From NCBI GenBank assembly GCA_030613375.1, contig JAUWMC010000007.1, forward strand, positions 1 to 37,038: a stretch of DNA of 37,038 nt, in the 5' to 3' direction. The translations under genes and the position numbers were made by a program. Shown here in pieces: positions 15,916 to 24,348 of this stretch (positions within the stretch are counted from its first letter, which is position 1; the number at the start of each line of letters is the position of its first letter). Source of the DNA: Microcaldota archaeon (GTDB lineage Archaea; Micrarchaeota; Micrarchaeia; Anstonellales; Bilamarchaeaceae). Under the pieces are notes generated by a model. The model was not told where the DNA came from. It searched no databases and saw nothing but the letters and a program-made list of their open reading frames with translations.

Positions 15916-17141
15916 AGAACTCTTTTTCCTTTTACTTCCTTCACTACTTTTGAATCGTCCACAACCAGATTCCCTCTCAAGAATACCTTCTTCACTCTTC
16001 CTTTCAGCGTGAATCCTTCGTATGGAGTCCATCCACACTTGGATTCAAAATCATCTGCACTGACTTTCCATCCTTCCTTCAAGTCAACGAGAGTAATGTC
16101 CCCATCATATCCTTTTCCAATTCTTCCTTTTGAATTGAGCCCAAATATCTTTGCAGGATTTTCCGCCATTCTGTTAATTATCCAAGGAAGCTCAATCTTT
16201 CCTTCATTGTATGCATTCAAGAATAAAGCAAGGGTGGTTTCCAACCCGGGGAATCCTGCTGAGCTTTTTTTCTTGTCCTGAGAAGTGTGCGGGGCATGGT
16301 CGCTCCCCACAGAATCCACAAAGTAAAGTGCGCCCCAGAGTTCCCTTCTTTCTGCCTCGCTTCTTAGGGGAGGATAAACCTTTGAGAATTTTCCGAGTCG
16401 TTTTCCGTCTTTTTCCCTGGAAAGGAATAGATAATGTGGTGCAACCTCCACAAGGGATTTTTTCCAGATTTTTGCAAGGTGCACTGCCTCAAATGTAGTT
16501 GTGTGTGCAAAGTAAACCACTCGATCAGTTTGCTCTGCAAGCAATCTTGCTTTTTCCACTGCAATTTTTTCTGCGATCTCTGCTCTCCCCTTCTTCATTT
16601 TTTCTATTGCTTCGAGGGTTTCAGCATCTTCTGCATGCACAATAAGCGGCTTTTCCTTTGGGAAACTGGAGAAATGCTTCAGTATGCTGTAAACATCATC
16701 CACTAAGAGATTTCCAGTGGTTTTTCCCATGCACAATTTCATGGAATTTGGCTTTGCTTTTTTTACTTCATTAAAATTGTTTTTTGTTGCTCCAAAGTGA
16801 AGCCCATAATCGCATACTGCTTTCTTTTTTGCAATCACCTGCTTCTGCTTGAATGATTTTACGGTTGTGGTTGGAGGAGTTGTATTCGGCATATCCAAAA
16901 CTGTTGTGAAACCTCCTGCAAGCGCAGCCCTGGTTCCGGAATGAAAATCCTCTTTGTATGTGAGCCCGGGATCTCGCAGGTGCACATGCGGGTCAATCAA
17001 ACCGGGAAGCGCAAAAAGCCCATTTGCATCAATTCCTTCCCCTTTGAATTTCCCTATTCCTGTTATCTTGCCTTTCTCAATAAGAATATCTTTTATGACT
17101 ACCTTGCCGCCCAGGTAAAATTTGGCGTTCTTTATTATCAT
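15912..17141 (-). CDS. pyrC: Dihydroorotase
   Basis: 409 residues, class I amidohydrolase that cyclises carbamoyl aspartate to dihydroorotate. The metal site is clear: 'LPGLIDPHVHLRDPG' (HxH), 'LIVHAED', 'VYFAHTTT' and the catalytic aspartate in 'DSVGSDHAPHT'. 'SMKLCMGKTTGN' probably holds the carboxylated lysine region. 'NAKFYLGGKVVIKDILIEKGKI' is the usual N-terminal strand. I choose the ATG at 17141 (GAGGG 7-8 nt upstream) rather than the in-frame TTG at 17153. A TATA-like TTTATATT near 17176-17183 lies at the end of the upstream AAA gene. It is separate from pyrB/pyrI, which lie 18 kb away. Its stop overlaps that of the convergent pilin-like gene. Confidence 0.95.
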   Translation of the reverse strand: MIIKNAKFYLGGKVVIKDILIEKGKITGIGKFKGEGIDANGLFALPGLIDPHVHLRDPGLTYKEDFHSGTRAALAGGFTTVLDMPNTTPPTTTVKSFKQKQVIAKKKAVCDYGLHFGATKNNFNEVKKAKPNSMKLCMGKTTGNLLVDDVYSILKHFSSFPKEKPLIVHAEDAETLEAIEKMKKGRAEIAEKIAVEKARLLAEQTDRVVYFAHTTTFEAVHLAKIWKKSLVEVAPHYLFLSREKDGKRLGKFSKVYPPLRSEAERRELWGALYFVDSVGSDHAPHTSQDKKKSSAGFPGLETTLALFLNAYNEGKIELPWIINRMAENPAKIFGLNSKGRIGKGYDGDITLVDLKEGWKVSADDFESKCGWTPYEGFTLKGRVKKVFLRGNLVVDDSKVVKEVKGKRVL

Positions 17142-17185
17142 CTCGACCCTCAAAGAAAGATAGGATTAAGCAAATATAAAGTTAT

Positions 17186-20100
17186 CTAAATCGGAATAGG
17201 TACGATAAGTGCGACATTCTTGAGGAACATGAGCCAACCTTTGTTGTACCACTTGGTCCTCTTCTCAATTACCTTAAGTAGGTCCCTGAATGCTTCTTTT
17301 TCCCCTGGACCCATCTTGCTGTCAGTAACCTTCTTGTGCTCTTTTCCATCCACAACTGTTATTTCCTCCTGCTTCCCGATTTGCTTGTTTGCCTGCTCAT
17401 ACCACGGGGGAAGAGAACTCCTTTTCTTTTTGATTGCCTTGATGAAGTCTGAAGTTTTTACATTTCTTTCCTTGCCGCTTTTGAATGCTTCCCTCCAAGG
17501 AATAGCAGCGGCTTCTTCAACGATTGCCTTGAGGTCTGCTGATGCATACCCGGAAGTTGCAAGCGCAAGGCGCTTATATGGGATTCTTTTAGACATTGGC
17601 CTCTTTTTTGCGTGAATCTTAATGATTGCCTCCCTTGAGCCAAAGTCAGGCTCCGGAACGAAGAGTGTTTTTCCGAAACGGCCGGATCTCCTCAATGCAG
17701 GGTCAATATCCCAGGGAGCGTTTGTTGCTGCGATTATGAGAACGTTCTGGTTGTTTGCCTCTACACCATCCATCTCATACAGCATCTGGTTTACTGCCAT
17801 CTTCATGTATTGTGCCCCTTCCTGCGCATCCCTCCTTCCTCCAATGGCATCTATTTCATCGAAAAAGAGGATACACGGTGCGTTTTTCCTTGCAGTCTCA
17901 AACACTTTGTGAATATTCTTTTCTGTATTACCAACGTACATGTCCAATAAGTCTGAAAGTTTAGCATTAATGAATGCAGAATCACATTCCCCTGCTGCTG
18001 CTTTTACTATGTAGGTGTTATGAACAATCAAACCGCCGAAACCAGCAACAAATGTGTGATTATCGGCTATGGTAAGGTCATAAACATACTCATCAACTTC
18101 TGTTACGTTGATCTCTACTATTTTATCCCACAATACTTCGGATTCTGCAAGTGTGCGCAATTGCTTTAGTTCATTAGAAACAGACTCCCCCAGAATTCTC
18201 TTTAGGAAATTCCTGCTCATTGTTTTTTGGAGCTCATAACGATAGCCATTTTTTGAGCCATAAAACTCAGTTTTGTTGAGTCCAGAAGCTAGTCGTGTCT
18301 CCTTCAAAAGAGAGTGGATATTGGGTATAATATCGGTATTGGTATGTCCTGAAATGCCTTTATCAGTCCAAAACTTAAGTTTAGAGATTTTTCTCTTGCT
18401 CATAAACCCAATCTTTTCTTCGAACTGTCGAAGGTTTTCGTTAGTAGAAATATATATTCTCCAGTAAGTGTGATCATTATCCTTAATGCGCTTAGGCTTT
18501 ATCCTAGCAACAATTCCAAAACGCAATAACAGATATGAAAGTTCATTGGCAAATTGTTTACTGGCTGTAGAAAATTCTATTTCTGGTATGTCTCCACGCA
18601 CGCACGCTTCACATTCAAATACTGCCGACAAGAAACTACTTGCAACTTTAAGTGGGGCACCCAGTACGGTTTTGGGAACTCTGGTATTCCTAGAACCTTG
18701 CAGCTTAAACCCATGGACTTCTTCTAAGAACCGCATAAGGGTAACTGAACCGATTTCAACTCGATATACTCCTTCAGAAGTATCCGGTTTAATTCTTGGA
18801 CTTAGGCCAAAAGTATCTTCAGTTGTTTGAGCCACTTGAGCAATAAGATCCTGGTTTGAATTCGAAAAAAACATTGTTCCATAAATAGAAGAACCTTCTG
18901 AAAGCATTAAGCCAAAATAGCGAGAAGTATTTTCATCCAAATTGTAGATGGGATTGATGCTTCTTGTATGGAGATGATTAGGAGATGCGCAATACTGGAG
19001 CATTTCTTGTCCGTTATTCTCAAATTTCCTAAAATCTTTAAGTAACACCTTGGGTTCCAAAACTGGAGTGGTCTTGAGTTCCCTAGGAACTGCTACATAC
19101 GCTCCAACTGAAAGTTCAGATGCTTTGGTTTTTTTTGCTCCGTTGGAAATGGAGATGAATGGATGTTCTGGCGTTACAGAAATTTTTCGTCCAGAGTGGG
19201 TGGTTACTTCATAGATTTTTCCTTTGTATCGCTGTCTGTAAATAAAGTCCACATCTTTTTTCTCCATTTTAAGGGTCTTTTTATTTAATGAAAGGACTTC
19301 AATTCCAGGTTGCTCAATTATAGTTTCATTTTCATTCAGAATCTTTTTGTTCTGGGATGTATGAGACTCATAAATGTCTTTAATGTCCTTAATTTTTCCA
19401 TCTGCAAGCAGCACGGGAGTATTTCCCTTTACACATTTCCCGCAACCAGGAGGACCATACATGATGATTCCTCCCCCTCCAAGCTTTCCATATTTCCTTG
19501 CAAGCTCGGGCTTTGCCATCGGGTAAATAACTGCTTCGCGGATTTCCTCTTTCATCTTTTCCATTCCCGCGACATCGGTGAAGTTCATATCTGGTTTCCT
19601 GAGAACCTTAATTTCTGAGGTTCCTCCTTCTTTTCCGCCTCCGCCTCCGGAGCCTGCGGTCTGCTTCTTGGTTTTTGCGGATTCAAGATGGCTCTTTGCT
19701 TCTGCAAGCTCGGGATTCAGCTCCAACGCTTTCTCATAATCAGAAACTGCACCGTCCACGTCCCCTGCATATTCAAATGCAAGGCCCCTGAGATGGTATG
19801 CTTCAGAAAAGTCTGGCTTGAGTTGTACTACCTTTGTGAAATCCTCCACTGCCTTTTCATAATCTTCCAGGGAGGCATAAGAAAGTGCGCGGTTGTAGTA
19901 TGCTTTTAGGTAATTCGGATTTAGCATGATTGCCTTATCATAGTCCTTGATTGCACTCGTGTAATCCTGTTTTCGGTAAAATGCGTCTCCCTTGTTGTTG
20001 AAGATGATTGGGTTCTTCGGATCCAGCTCTGCAGCTTCCGTATAGTCCGCAATGGACTTATCATAGTTCTTGAGCTGGTAGTAGCTTAATGCACGGTTGA

Positions 20101-20245
20101 AATAAGCTTCAGAAAATAGCGGGTTGAGCAAAATTGCCATGTTGTAGTTTTCAATTGCTTTCTCGTAATCTCCTTTCTCATAATAATCATTGGCGATCTT
20201 GTAATAACTCCCTGCATCTACTAATTGGGGTTTTTTCTCTGCCAT
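17186..20245 (-). CDS. TPR-AAA+ ATPase interrupted by an intein
   Basis: 1019 residues as encoded, about 546 after splicing. The N-terminal part (about 10-190) has about five tetratricopeptide repeats ('YEKAIENYNMAILLNP', 'YTSAIKDYDKAIMLNP'), then a Gly-rich linker. The AAA+ domain begins near 230 ('FTDVAGMEKMKEEIREAVIYP'). Walker A is 'GPPGCGK' (264-270) with Thr supplied after the intein. Walker B is 'CILFFDEIDAIGG', sensor 1 is 'VLIIAATNAPWDID', and the arginine fingers are in 'ALRRSGRFG'. The C-terminal helical lid is followed by a basic region and a hydrophobic end ('FLKNVALIVPIPI'). The core resembles the CDC48/Vps4/FtsH clade of AAA ATPases, and the TPR part probably selects protein partners. 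Substrate is unknown. Activity must depend on intein splicing, as the insert splits the P-loop. Confidence 0.92.
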   Translation of the reverse strand: MAEKKPQLVDAGSYYKIANDYYEKGDYEKAIENYNMAILLNPLFSEAYFNRALSYYQLKNYDKSIADYTEAAELDPKNPIIFNNKGDAFYRKQDYTSAIKDYDKAIMLNPNYLKAYYNRALSYASLEDYEKAVEDFTKVVQLKPDFSEAYHLRGLAFEYAGDVDGAVSDYEKALELNPELAEAKSHLESAKTKKQTAGSGGGGGKEGGTSEIKVLRKPDMNFTDVAGMEKMKEEIREAVIYPMAKPELARKYGKLGGGGIIMYGPPGCGKCVKGNTPVLLADGKIKDIKDIYESHTSQNKKILNENETIIEQPGIEVLSLNKKTLKMEKKDVDFIYRQRYKGKIYEVTTHSGRKISVTPEHPFISISNGAKKTKASELSVGAYVAVPRELKTTPVLEPKVLLKDFRKFENNGQEMLQYCASPNHLHTRSINPIYNLDENTSRYFGLMLSEGSSIYGTMFFSNSNQDLIAQVAQTTEDTFGLSPRIKPDTSEGVYRVEIGSVTLMRFLEEVHGFKLQGSRNTRVPKTVLGAPLKVASSFLSAVFECEACVRGDIPEIEFSTASKQFANELSYLLLRFGIVARIKPKRIKDNDHTYWRIYISTNENLRQFEEKIGFMSKRKISKLKFWTDKGISGHTNTDIIPNIHSLLKETRLASGLNKTEFYGSKNGYRYELQKTMSRNFLKRILGESVSNELKQLRTLAESEVLWDKIVEINVTEVDEYVYDLTIADNHTFVAGFGGLIVHNTYIVKAAAGECDSAFINAKLSDLLDMYVGNTEKNIHKVFETARKNAPCILFFDEIDAIGGRRDAQEGAQYMKMAVNQMLYEMDGVEANNQNVLIIAATNAPWDIDPALRRSGRFGKTLFVPEPDFGSREAIIKIHAKKRPMSKRIPYKRLALATSGYASADLKAIVEEAAAIPWREAFKSGKERNVKTSDFIKAIKKKRSSLPPWYEQANKQIGKQEEITVVDGKEHKKVTDSKMGPGEKEAFRDLLKVIEKRTKWYNKGWLMFLKNVALIVPIPI
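18017..19435 (-). other. Intein (473 residues) in the Walker A motif, with LAGLIDADG-type endonuclease region
   Basis: Residues 271-743 of the AAA protein. It begins with Cys ('CVKGNTPVLLADGKIKDI', block A), has block B 'SGRKISVTPEHPFISI' with the TxxH histidine, and ends with block F 'YVYDLTIADNHTFVAGFGG' and block G 'LIVHN' followed by Thr (+1). All splice residues are present: Cys1, block B His, penultimate His, terminal Asn, +1 Thr. Two dodecapeptide-like motifs of a homing endonuclease are visible: 'YFGLMLSEGS' (about residue 442) and 'FLSAVFECEACV' (about 536), the second with Ala where Gly is usual. Removing it restores GPPGCGK-T. The endonuclease may be active or decaying. Confidence 0.95.
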
Positions 20246-20351
20246 CTCACCACTGCCCGACTCGTGCTTAATCTCCTAATGTTGAGTAAAATAATTAATA
20301 AAGGTTACGAACCCAAATTCCAGAAACGAATCCTCTCCATATAAGAATAAA

Positions 20352-20371
20352 CCCACCACATGGGTGGTGGG
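20352..20371 (-). mobile_element. IS200/IS605-type right-end hairpin
   Basis: An 8-bp inverted repeat, CCCACCAC (20352-20359) and GTGGTGGG (20364-20371), has a 4-nt loop. It lies 10 nt past the stop of the TnpB remnant on the minus strand, where IS200/IS605 elements carry their subterminal right-end hairpin. No left end was found, so the element is truncated. Confidence 0.7.
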
Positions 20372-20380
20372 AGACTTTAT

Positions 20381-20515
20381 TCAAGCTAAAGTCTTGTGAA
20401 CTGCCCGCAACCGAAAGGAGCAGACTTCCTGCTTCATATGAGATGCTTGCCCTTGCGGGTAGAGGCCTCTTCTCAGACAGGCTTTACTTCCCTCAGTCCC
20501 TGAGGTAGGTCCAAT
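20381..20515 (-). pseudogene. TnpB (IS200/IS605 OrfB) C-terminal remnant with probable omega-RNA
   Basis: The last about 45 codons of a TnpB-like gene: 'GTEGSKACLRRG...SHMKQEVCSF' matches the usual end of these proteins, in which 'GT.G..AcG' is followed by a 'S.KQE' motif. The RuvC core and zinc ribbon are absent; codons upstream of about 20515 in the same frame look unrelated. The DNA is strongly structured: 7-bp stem 20404-20410 with 20453-20459, enclosing a 5-bp stem-loop 20419-20423 with 20429-20433. The 3' end of tnpB and the right end normally encode the guide (omega) RNA, so a trace of it may survive. It lies in the longest non-coding gap of the window (20246-20616), which otherwise holds only promoter sequences. 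Confidence 0.7.
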
Positions 20516-20588
20516 GGACAGATATACTTTCATAATGCCGCTTATAAAGAAATGGAAGGAGGTGTTTTCCAGTGCTTCCAGTAGGTAT

Positions 20589-20594
20589 TTTAAA
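20589..20594 (+). promoter_or_regulatory. TATA-like box of the pilin gene at 20617
   Basis: TTTAAA centred at 20591.5 is 25.5 nt from the ATG, predicting a leaderless transcript. An AAGGAGGTG at about 20557-20565 is too far from the ATG to act as its ribosome site. Confidence 0.45.
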
Positions 20595-20616
20595 GTATTT
20601 TCCCTGAAATCATTCC

Positions 20617-21123
20617 ATGAGCTCAAAGAAAGGCCAGGCAGCCATGGAATACCTCATGACATATGGCTGGGCAATTGTAGCACTTGTCATAGTAATTGCG
20701 GCCCTTATGGCCACGGGAGCGTTTAATCCTTCTTACCTGATTGCTGAGGAATGTACGTTACAGCCGGATTTGAGCTGCACAAGCCATGTTCTCTATCTGG
20801 ATACTGGGGGAACACCAACCCTTGAATTCCGCATCAACAACGGGCTTGGATATGATATAATGCTCACCAGCGTGAAGGTAACCTCAAGTGACAATGTCCC
20901 TTATGATACCTCATACGACGTAGTGATTCCACAGGGGACTACCTCTGACATAATCATGCAGCTGGATGAGATGCTTACGCACAAAGATGAAGTTGAAAGA
21001 ATGAAAGTAAGCCTAAAGTACATAAGCTGTGCCCCGGAAGTTAATCCAGACTGCCTTTCAAGCGGCCCTGAGCACGTTGTAAGCGGAAGAATAGTTGCAC
21101 ACACAGCAGAAGAGGATGTCTAG
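20617..21123 (+). CDS. Archaeal type IV pilin-like protein (class III signal peptide)
   Basis: 168 residues. The N-terminus 'KKGQAAMEYLMTYGWAI' is the textbook archaeal class III signal, cut between Gly6 and Gln7 with Glu11 at +5. A hydrophobic helix follows (about 15-35) and then a beta-rich domain of about 130 residues with cysteines at 'EECTLQPDLSCTSH' and 'ISCAPEVNPDC', which could form disulfides. It should be a filament subunit exported and processed by an archaellin/pilin peptidase. The gene stands alone beside the IS200/IS605 scar, and its stop codon overlaps the valS stop (CTAG, 21120-21123). Confidence 0.88.
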   Translation: MSSKKGQAAMEYLMTYGWAIVALVIVIAALMATGAFNPSYLIAEECTLQPDLSCTSHVLYLDTGGTPTLEFRINNGLGYDIMLTSVKVTSSDNVPYDTSYDVVIPQGTTSDIIMQLDEMLTHKDEVERMKVSLKYISCAPEVNPDCLSSGPEHVVSGRIVAHTAEEDV

Positions 21124-23465
21124 GCTTCCTTTTCTTCTTCAATTTTTTCTACTTTGAATTCCCCTTCTTTTATTTCCCTGATTCTTGAGATTTTCTTTAC
21201 TTCCTCAATCATTTCAGGGTCCAGCTCGATTTTGGGGGAATAAAGATCTATTTCCGCGCCCTGGGAAATCTTTGCTGCCGCCTTTGCCTGCCTTATTTGT
21301 GAAACGAGTTCGCGCATCGGTTCAACCTTTTCATATTCCTGTGGGAATCTGTTTCCAACCTTTGGCCAGGGGGTGAAGTTGATTGTATCTCCTTCCTTTC
21401 CTCCAAACATCTCATGGTAGATTTCTTCGGAAATGTGCGGAGAAATCGGAGCAAGCATCTTTATAAAAGAGTAAAGCACTTCGTGAAGCACATACTGGGC
21501 TGCTTTCTTTGATTCATCATCTTCCCCGTATGTGCGGTACTTTACATACTCAAGATAATCATCGCAGAAATCATGCCAGAAAAAGTCCTGGAGTTTTCTT
21601 ATGCATCTATGAAATTCATAAGTTTCCATCCCATCCGTGCATTCTTCGATTGTTTTGTTCAGTTTCTCCATCATCCACTTGTCTACGAGCTTCAGTTCAG
21701 GTTTTGTGGAATCATATCCTTCTAGGTTTTGGTTCACGAACTTGGACGCGTTCCATACCTTGTTCAGGAAAGACTTGGAGAACTTGATGTCTTCGTAGGA
21801 AAATGGTCTGTCCTTGGCCATTGCGCCGCTCATTGCTGCCCATTGCCGGATTGCATCCGCAGTGTATTCATTAAGCAGGTCCATGGGAGAGATCACATTT
21901 CCAAGGGATTTGCTCATTTTCCTTCCATCTGGAGCAAGCACGTTCCCGTTTAGAAGAATAACATCCCAGGGCTTTTTGCCCGTTATGCCAATTCCCGAGC
22001 GATAAATGGTGTAGAATGCCCAGGTACGAATTATTTCCACTCCCTGCGGGCGCAATGCTGAAGGATACAATCTTTCCCATCCTTCTCTGTCCGGCCACCC
22101 TGCTGCAATTAGCGGAGTAATAGAAGAATCTACCCAGCAATCCAATACGGATTCCTCAGGCTTCATTTTTCCCCCGCATTTGCATTCTTTTTCAGGGGCC
22201 TTATCTGGATAAAATGGAAGCGAATCTGCTTTTGCGGTTTCCCCGCACTTTTCACAGTAGTAGAAAGGTATTGGAGTTCCAAAATGCCTCTGCCTAGAAA
22301 TTACCCAATCCCATTCAACAGAATCTGCCCAATCATCCAAATAGTTGATTCCGAAATCCGGAACCCATTGCACTTCCCGGGCCATTGCCTTGATTTCATC
22401 GCGGTGTTTGGTAATATCTGCAAACCACTGCTTGCTCATTGCATATTCAACCGGAGTCTTGCAGCGATCGTGAACTTTTACAACCTGGGGAAGGGTTTCC
22501 TGCTTCACTATTTTTCCTTCGGCCTTAAATTTCTCAATTATTTTTTCCTTTGCAACTGCGGGTTTGAGGCCATCAAATTCTCCGGTTCCAGTTAGCTTCC
22601 CGTGCCGGTCCAAGATTGAAATGACCGGGAGCTTGTGCCTGTACGCCCAAACAATATCCTGCTTGTCACCGAAGGTACAAACCATCAGGAGACCAGTTCC
22701 ATATTCCTTATCCACATCTTTGTCCGGAAAAACAGGTACTTTCTTCCCAAGTGCAGTAGTAACCTCTTTTCCTTCAAGATTTTTGTAGCGCTTATCATCC
22801 GGATGGTACATCACTGCAACGCATGCATACATCAACTCAGGACGAGTGGTTGCAATAATCAAATCCCCATCATTCGGGCCCTTGAAAATTACGTGGTTGA
22901 GTAACGCATCCCTTTCCAAGTCTTCTGTATCTGTTTTTGCAAGCGCGCTGTGGCATTTGTAGCACCAGAAAACAGGATGTTCGTCCCTGTAAATCATGTT
23001 CTTGTCATACATGATGTGGAGGGAAAGCTGCACTTTTCTGTGGTAATCCTCATCCAGGGTCCTATACTGGTGCTCCCAATCAGGAGAGAACCCCATCCTA
23101 ATCATAGAATCCTTCATTTTCGCAATCATCTGGTTTGTCCAGTCCACGCATTTTTGCTTGAATTCTTCACGGGGAAGCCTTCCGTATTTCTTCTCTACCT
23201 TTGTTTCTGTAGGAAAACCTTGGGTATCCCAGCCCTGTGGATAGTATACGTTAAATCCCTGCATTCTTTTGTAGCGCGCTACAAAATCGAAATATGCATA
23301 GGAGAGGGCATGACCCATGTGCAATTCTCCGCTTGTAAAAGGCGGAGGTGTGTCTATTGAATACACCTTCCTGTCATCGAGCCCATGGAACGTGTAGGTT
23401 CCTCTTTTTTCCCATTCATCCTGCCATTTTTCCTCAATGGCCTGTGAAAATCTTTTATCGAGCAT
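21120..23465 (-). CDS. valS: Valyl-tRNA synthetase
   Basis: 781 residues, class Ia synthetase in the shorter archaeal form. The HIGH motif is 'PPPFTSGELHMGHALSY' near residue 45 and the KMSKS motif is 'DGRKMSKSLGNVISP'. The editing (CP1) domain lies between ('IIATTRPELMYACVAVMYHP'). A zinc-type segment 'YYCEKCGETAKADS...ECKCGGKM' is present, and the C-terminal anticodon-binding helices end in an acidic/basic tail. It charges tRNA-Val. The ATG at 23465 has GAGGT 7-8 nt upstream. The gene lies 42 bp after the MBL-fold gene and may share its transcript. Its 3' end overlaps the pilin gene by 4 bp. Confidence 0.97.
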   Translation of the reverse strand: MLDKRFSQAIEEKWQDEWEKRGTYTFHGLDDRKVYSIDTPPPFTSGELHMGHALSYAYFDFVARYKRMQGFNVYYPQGWDTQGFPTETKVEKKYGRLPREEFKQKCVDWTNQMIAKMKDSMIRMGFSPDWEHQYRTLDEDYHRKVQLSLHIMYDKNMIYRDEHPVFWCYKCHSALAKTDTEDLERDALLNHVIFKGPNDGDLIIATTRPELMYACVAVMYHPDDKRYKNLEGKEVTTALGKKVPVFPDKDVDKEYGTGLLMVCTFGDKQDIVWAYRHKLPVISILDRHGKLTGTGEFDGLKPAVAKEKIIEKFKAEGKIVKQETLPQVVKVHDRCKTPVEYAMSKQWFADITKHRDEIKAMAREVQWVPDFGINYLDDWADSVEWDWVISRQRHFGTPIPFYYCEKCGETAKADSLPFYPDKAPEKECKCGGKMKPEESVLDCWVDSSITPLIAAGWPDREGWERLYPSALRPQGVEIIRTWAFYTIYRSGIGITGKKPWDVILLNGNVLAPDGRKMSKSLGNVISPMDLLNEYTADAIRQWAAMSGAMAKDRPFSYEDIKFSKSFLNKVWNASKFVNQNLEGYDSTKPELKLVDKWMMEKLNKTIEECTDGMETYEFHRCIRKLQDFFWHDFCDDYLEYVKYRTYGEDDESKKAAQYVLHEVLYSFIKMLAPISPHISEEIYHEMFGGKEGDTINFTPWPKVGNRFPQEYEKVEPMRELVSQIRQAKAAAKISQGAEIDLYSPKIELDPEMIEEVKKISRIREIKEGEFKVEKIEEEKEA

Positions 23466-23507
23466 GAAAATACCTCAGAAATTGGTCTTATTCTGCTTAT
23501 TAAACTT

Positions 23508-24272
23508 TTAAAACTGGTCGGAGGGGATCCTTAGTCCATCCGTAGCAGCAATTGTCTTCACTCCAGTTTCCTCTTCTATCTCCTTTGCTTTCTTTTCTGC
23601 TGGGTAGGATTGCATCTTCATGCCCATGTGTGTGAGGATTGCAAGCTTGGGCTGCACCCTTCCAATAAGCTTGGAAGCATCTTCTGCAGTGAGGTGCCCG
23701 TGATACTGATCCGGAAATGGCTTCATTACGTTCAGAATGAGCAGGTCGCATCCATCAAATAGCTTGTCCATTCCCCCATAATACTCCGTATCTCCAGTAT
23801 ATCCAATATATTTCCCGTCCATTTCAAGGATAAAACCGAACGCGGGAAAAGTATCATGAATTGCTTTGGTAAATGTGAATTTTCCTCCTTCAAAATCAAA
23901 AGATTCTCCTGGCTTTGCATTCACGATTTTTTCAACCTTGGTGAGGTGAAATTCACTTATTCTTTGCCCATCGGTTTTTCCTTCAAGTGAATCCTCTGCC
24001 GCAATTAAAATTCCGCCTTTTTTGAGCCCATAGTTGCTCATTCCTTCAATCAAAACTCCTGCATCGCTTATGTGGTCTATGTGCGAATGCGTAACTACGA
24101 GTACGTTGGTTTTGCGAGGTACCAGGCCGAGTTTTCTCATGTGAACGAGTGCTCCGGGCCCGGGGTCCACATGAATATTTTTTGAACCGGAAATGATAAA
24201 CCCTCCGGTTGCGCGGGTCTGGTTGATTAAATTTATTCTTCCTCCGCCTGTTCCAAGAAAGATGATTTCCAT
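23508..24272 (-). CDS. MBL-fold metal-dependent hydrolase (RNase Z/PhnP-like)
   Basis: 254 residues. The metal motif 'THSHIDH' at 61-67 gives H62, H64, D66 and H67. Further ligands are probably H153-region 'AIHDTFPAFGF', D in 'GYTGDTEYYGG' and H in 'LAILTHMGMKM'. The N-terminus 'MEIIFLGTGGGRI' is a typical first strand. The layout matches the COG1235/RNase Z-like branch of the metallo-beta-lactamase superfamily; the substrate (RNA, cyclic phosphodiester or other) cannot be told. The ATG lacks a Shine-Dalgarno, and TATAAA at 24296-24301 is 26.5 nt upstream, so the mRNA is probably leaderless. It precedes valS on the same strand. Confidence 0.88.
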   Translation of the reverse strand: MEIIFLGTGGGRINLINQTRATGGFIISGSKNIHVDPGPGALVHMRKLGLVPRKTNVLVVTHSHIDHISDAGVLIEGMSNYGLKKGGILIAAEDSLEGKTDGQRISEFHLTKVEKIVNAKPGESFDFEGGKFTFTKAIHDTFPAFGFILEMDGKYIGYTGDTEYYGGMDKLFDGCDLLILNVMKPFPDQYHGHLTAEDASKLIGRVQPKLAILTHMGMKMQSYPAEKKAKEIEEETGVKTIAATDGLRIPSDQF

Positions 24273-24295
24273 TAGGAAGGTTATGCTAGAGAATC

Positions 24296-24301
24296 TATAA
24301 A
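24296..24301 (-). promoter_or_regulatory. TATA box of the MBL-fold gene
   Basis: TTTATA on the minus strand, centred 26.5 nt upstream of the ATG at 24272, is the leaderless spacing seen at several genes of the window. Confidence 0.55.
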
Positions 24302-24348
24302 TCGCTTAGCATTTTACAGCTCATGCAAACTTCATCAGAACAAGGATC

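Noticed and set aside
17186-20245. Two separate ATPase genes with an unrelated gene inserted
   Set aside because: The frame is continuous through the insert, which has intein splice blocks at both ends, and the P-loop is restored on removal.
20381-20626. A complete 81-residue gene on the minus strand
   Set aside because: Only the last about 45 codons resemble TnpB; the start lies in the promoter of the divergent pilin gene, so it is a remnant, not a gene.
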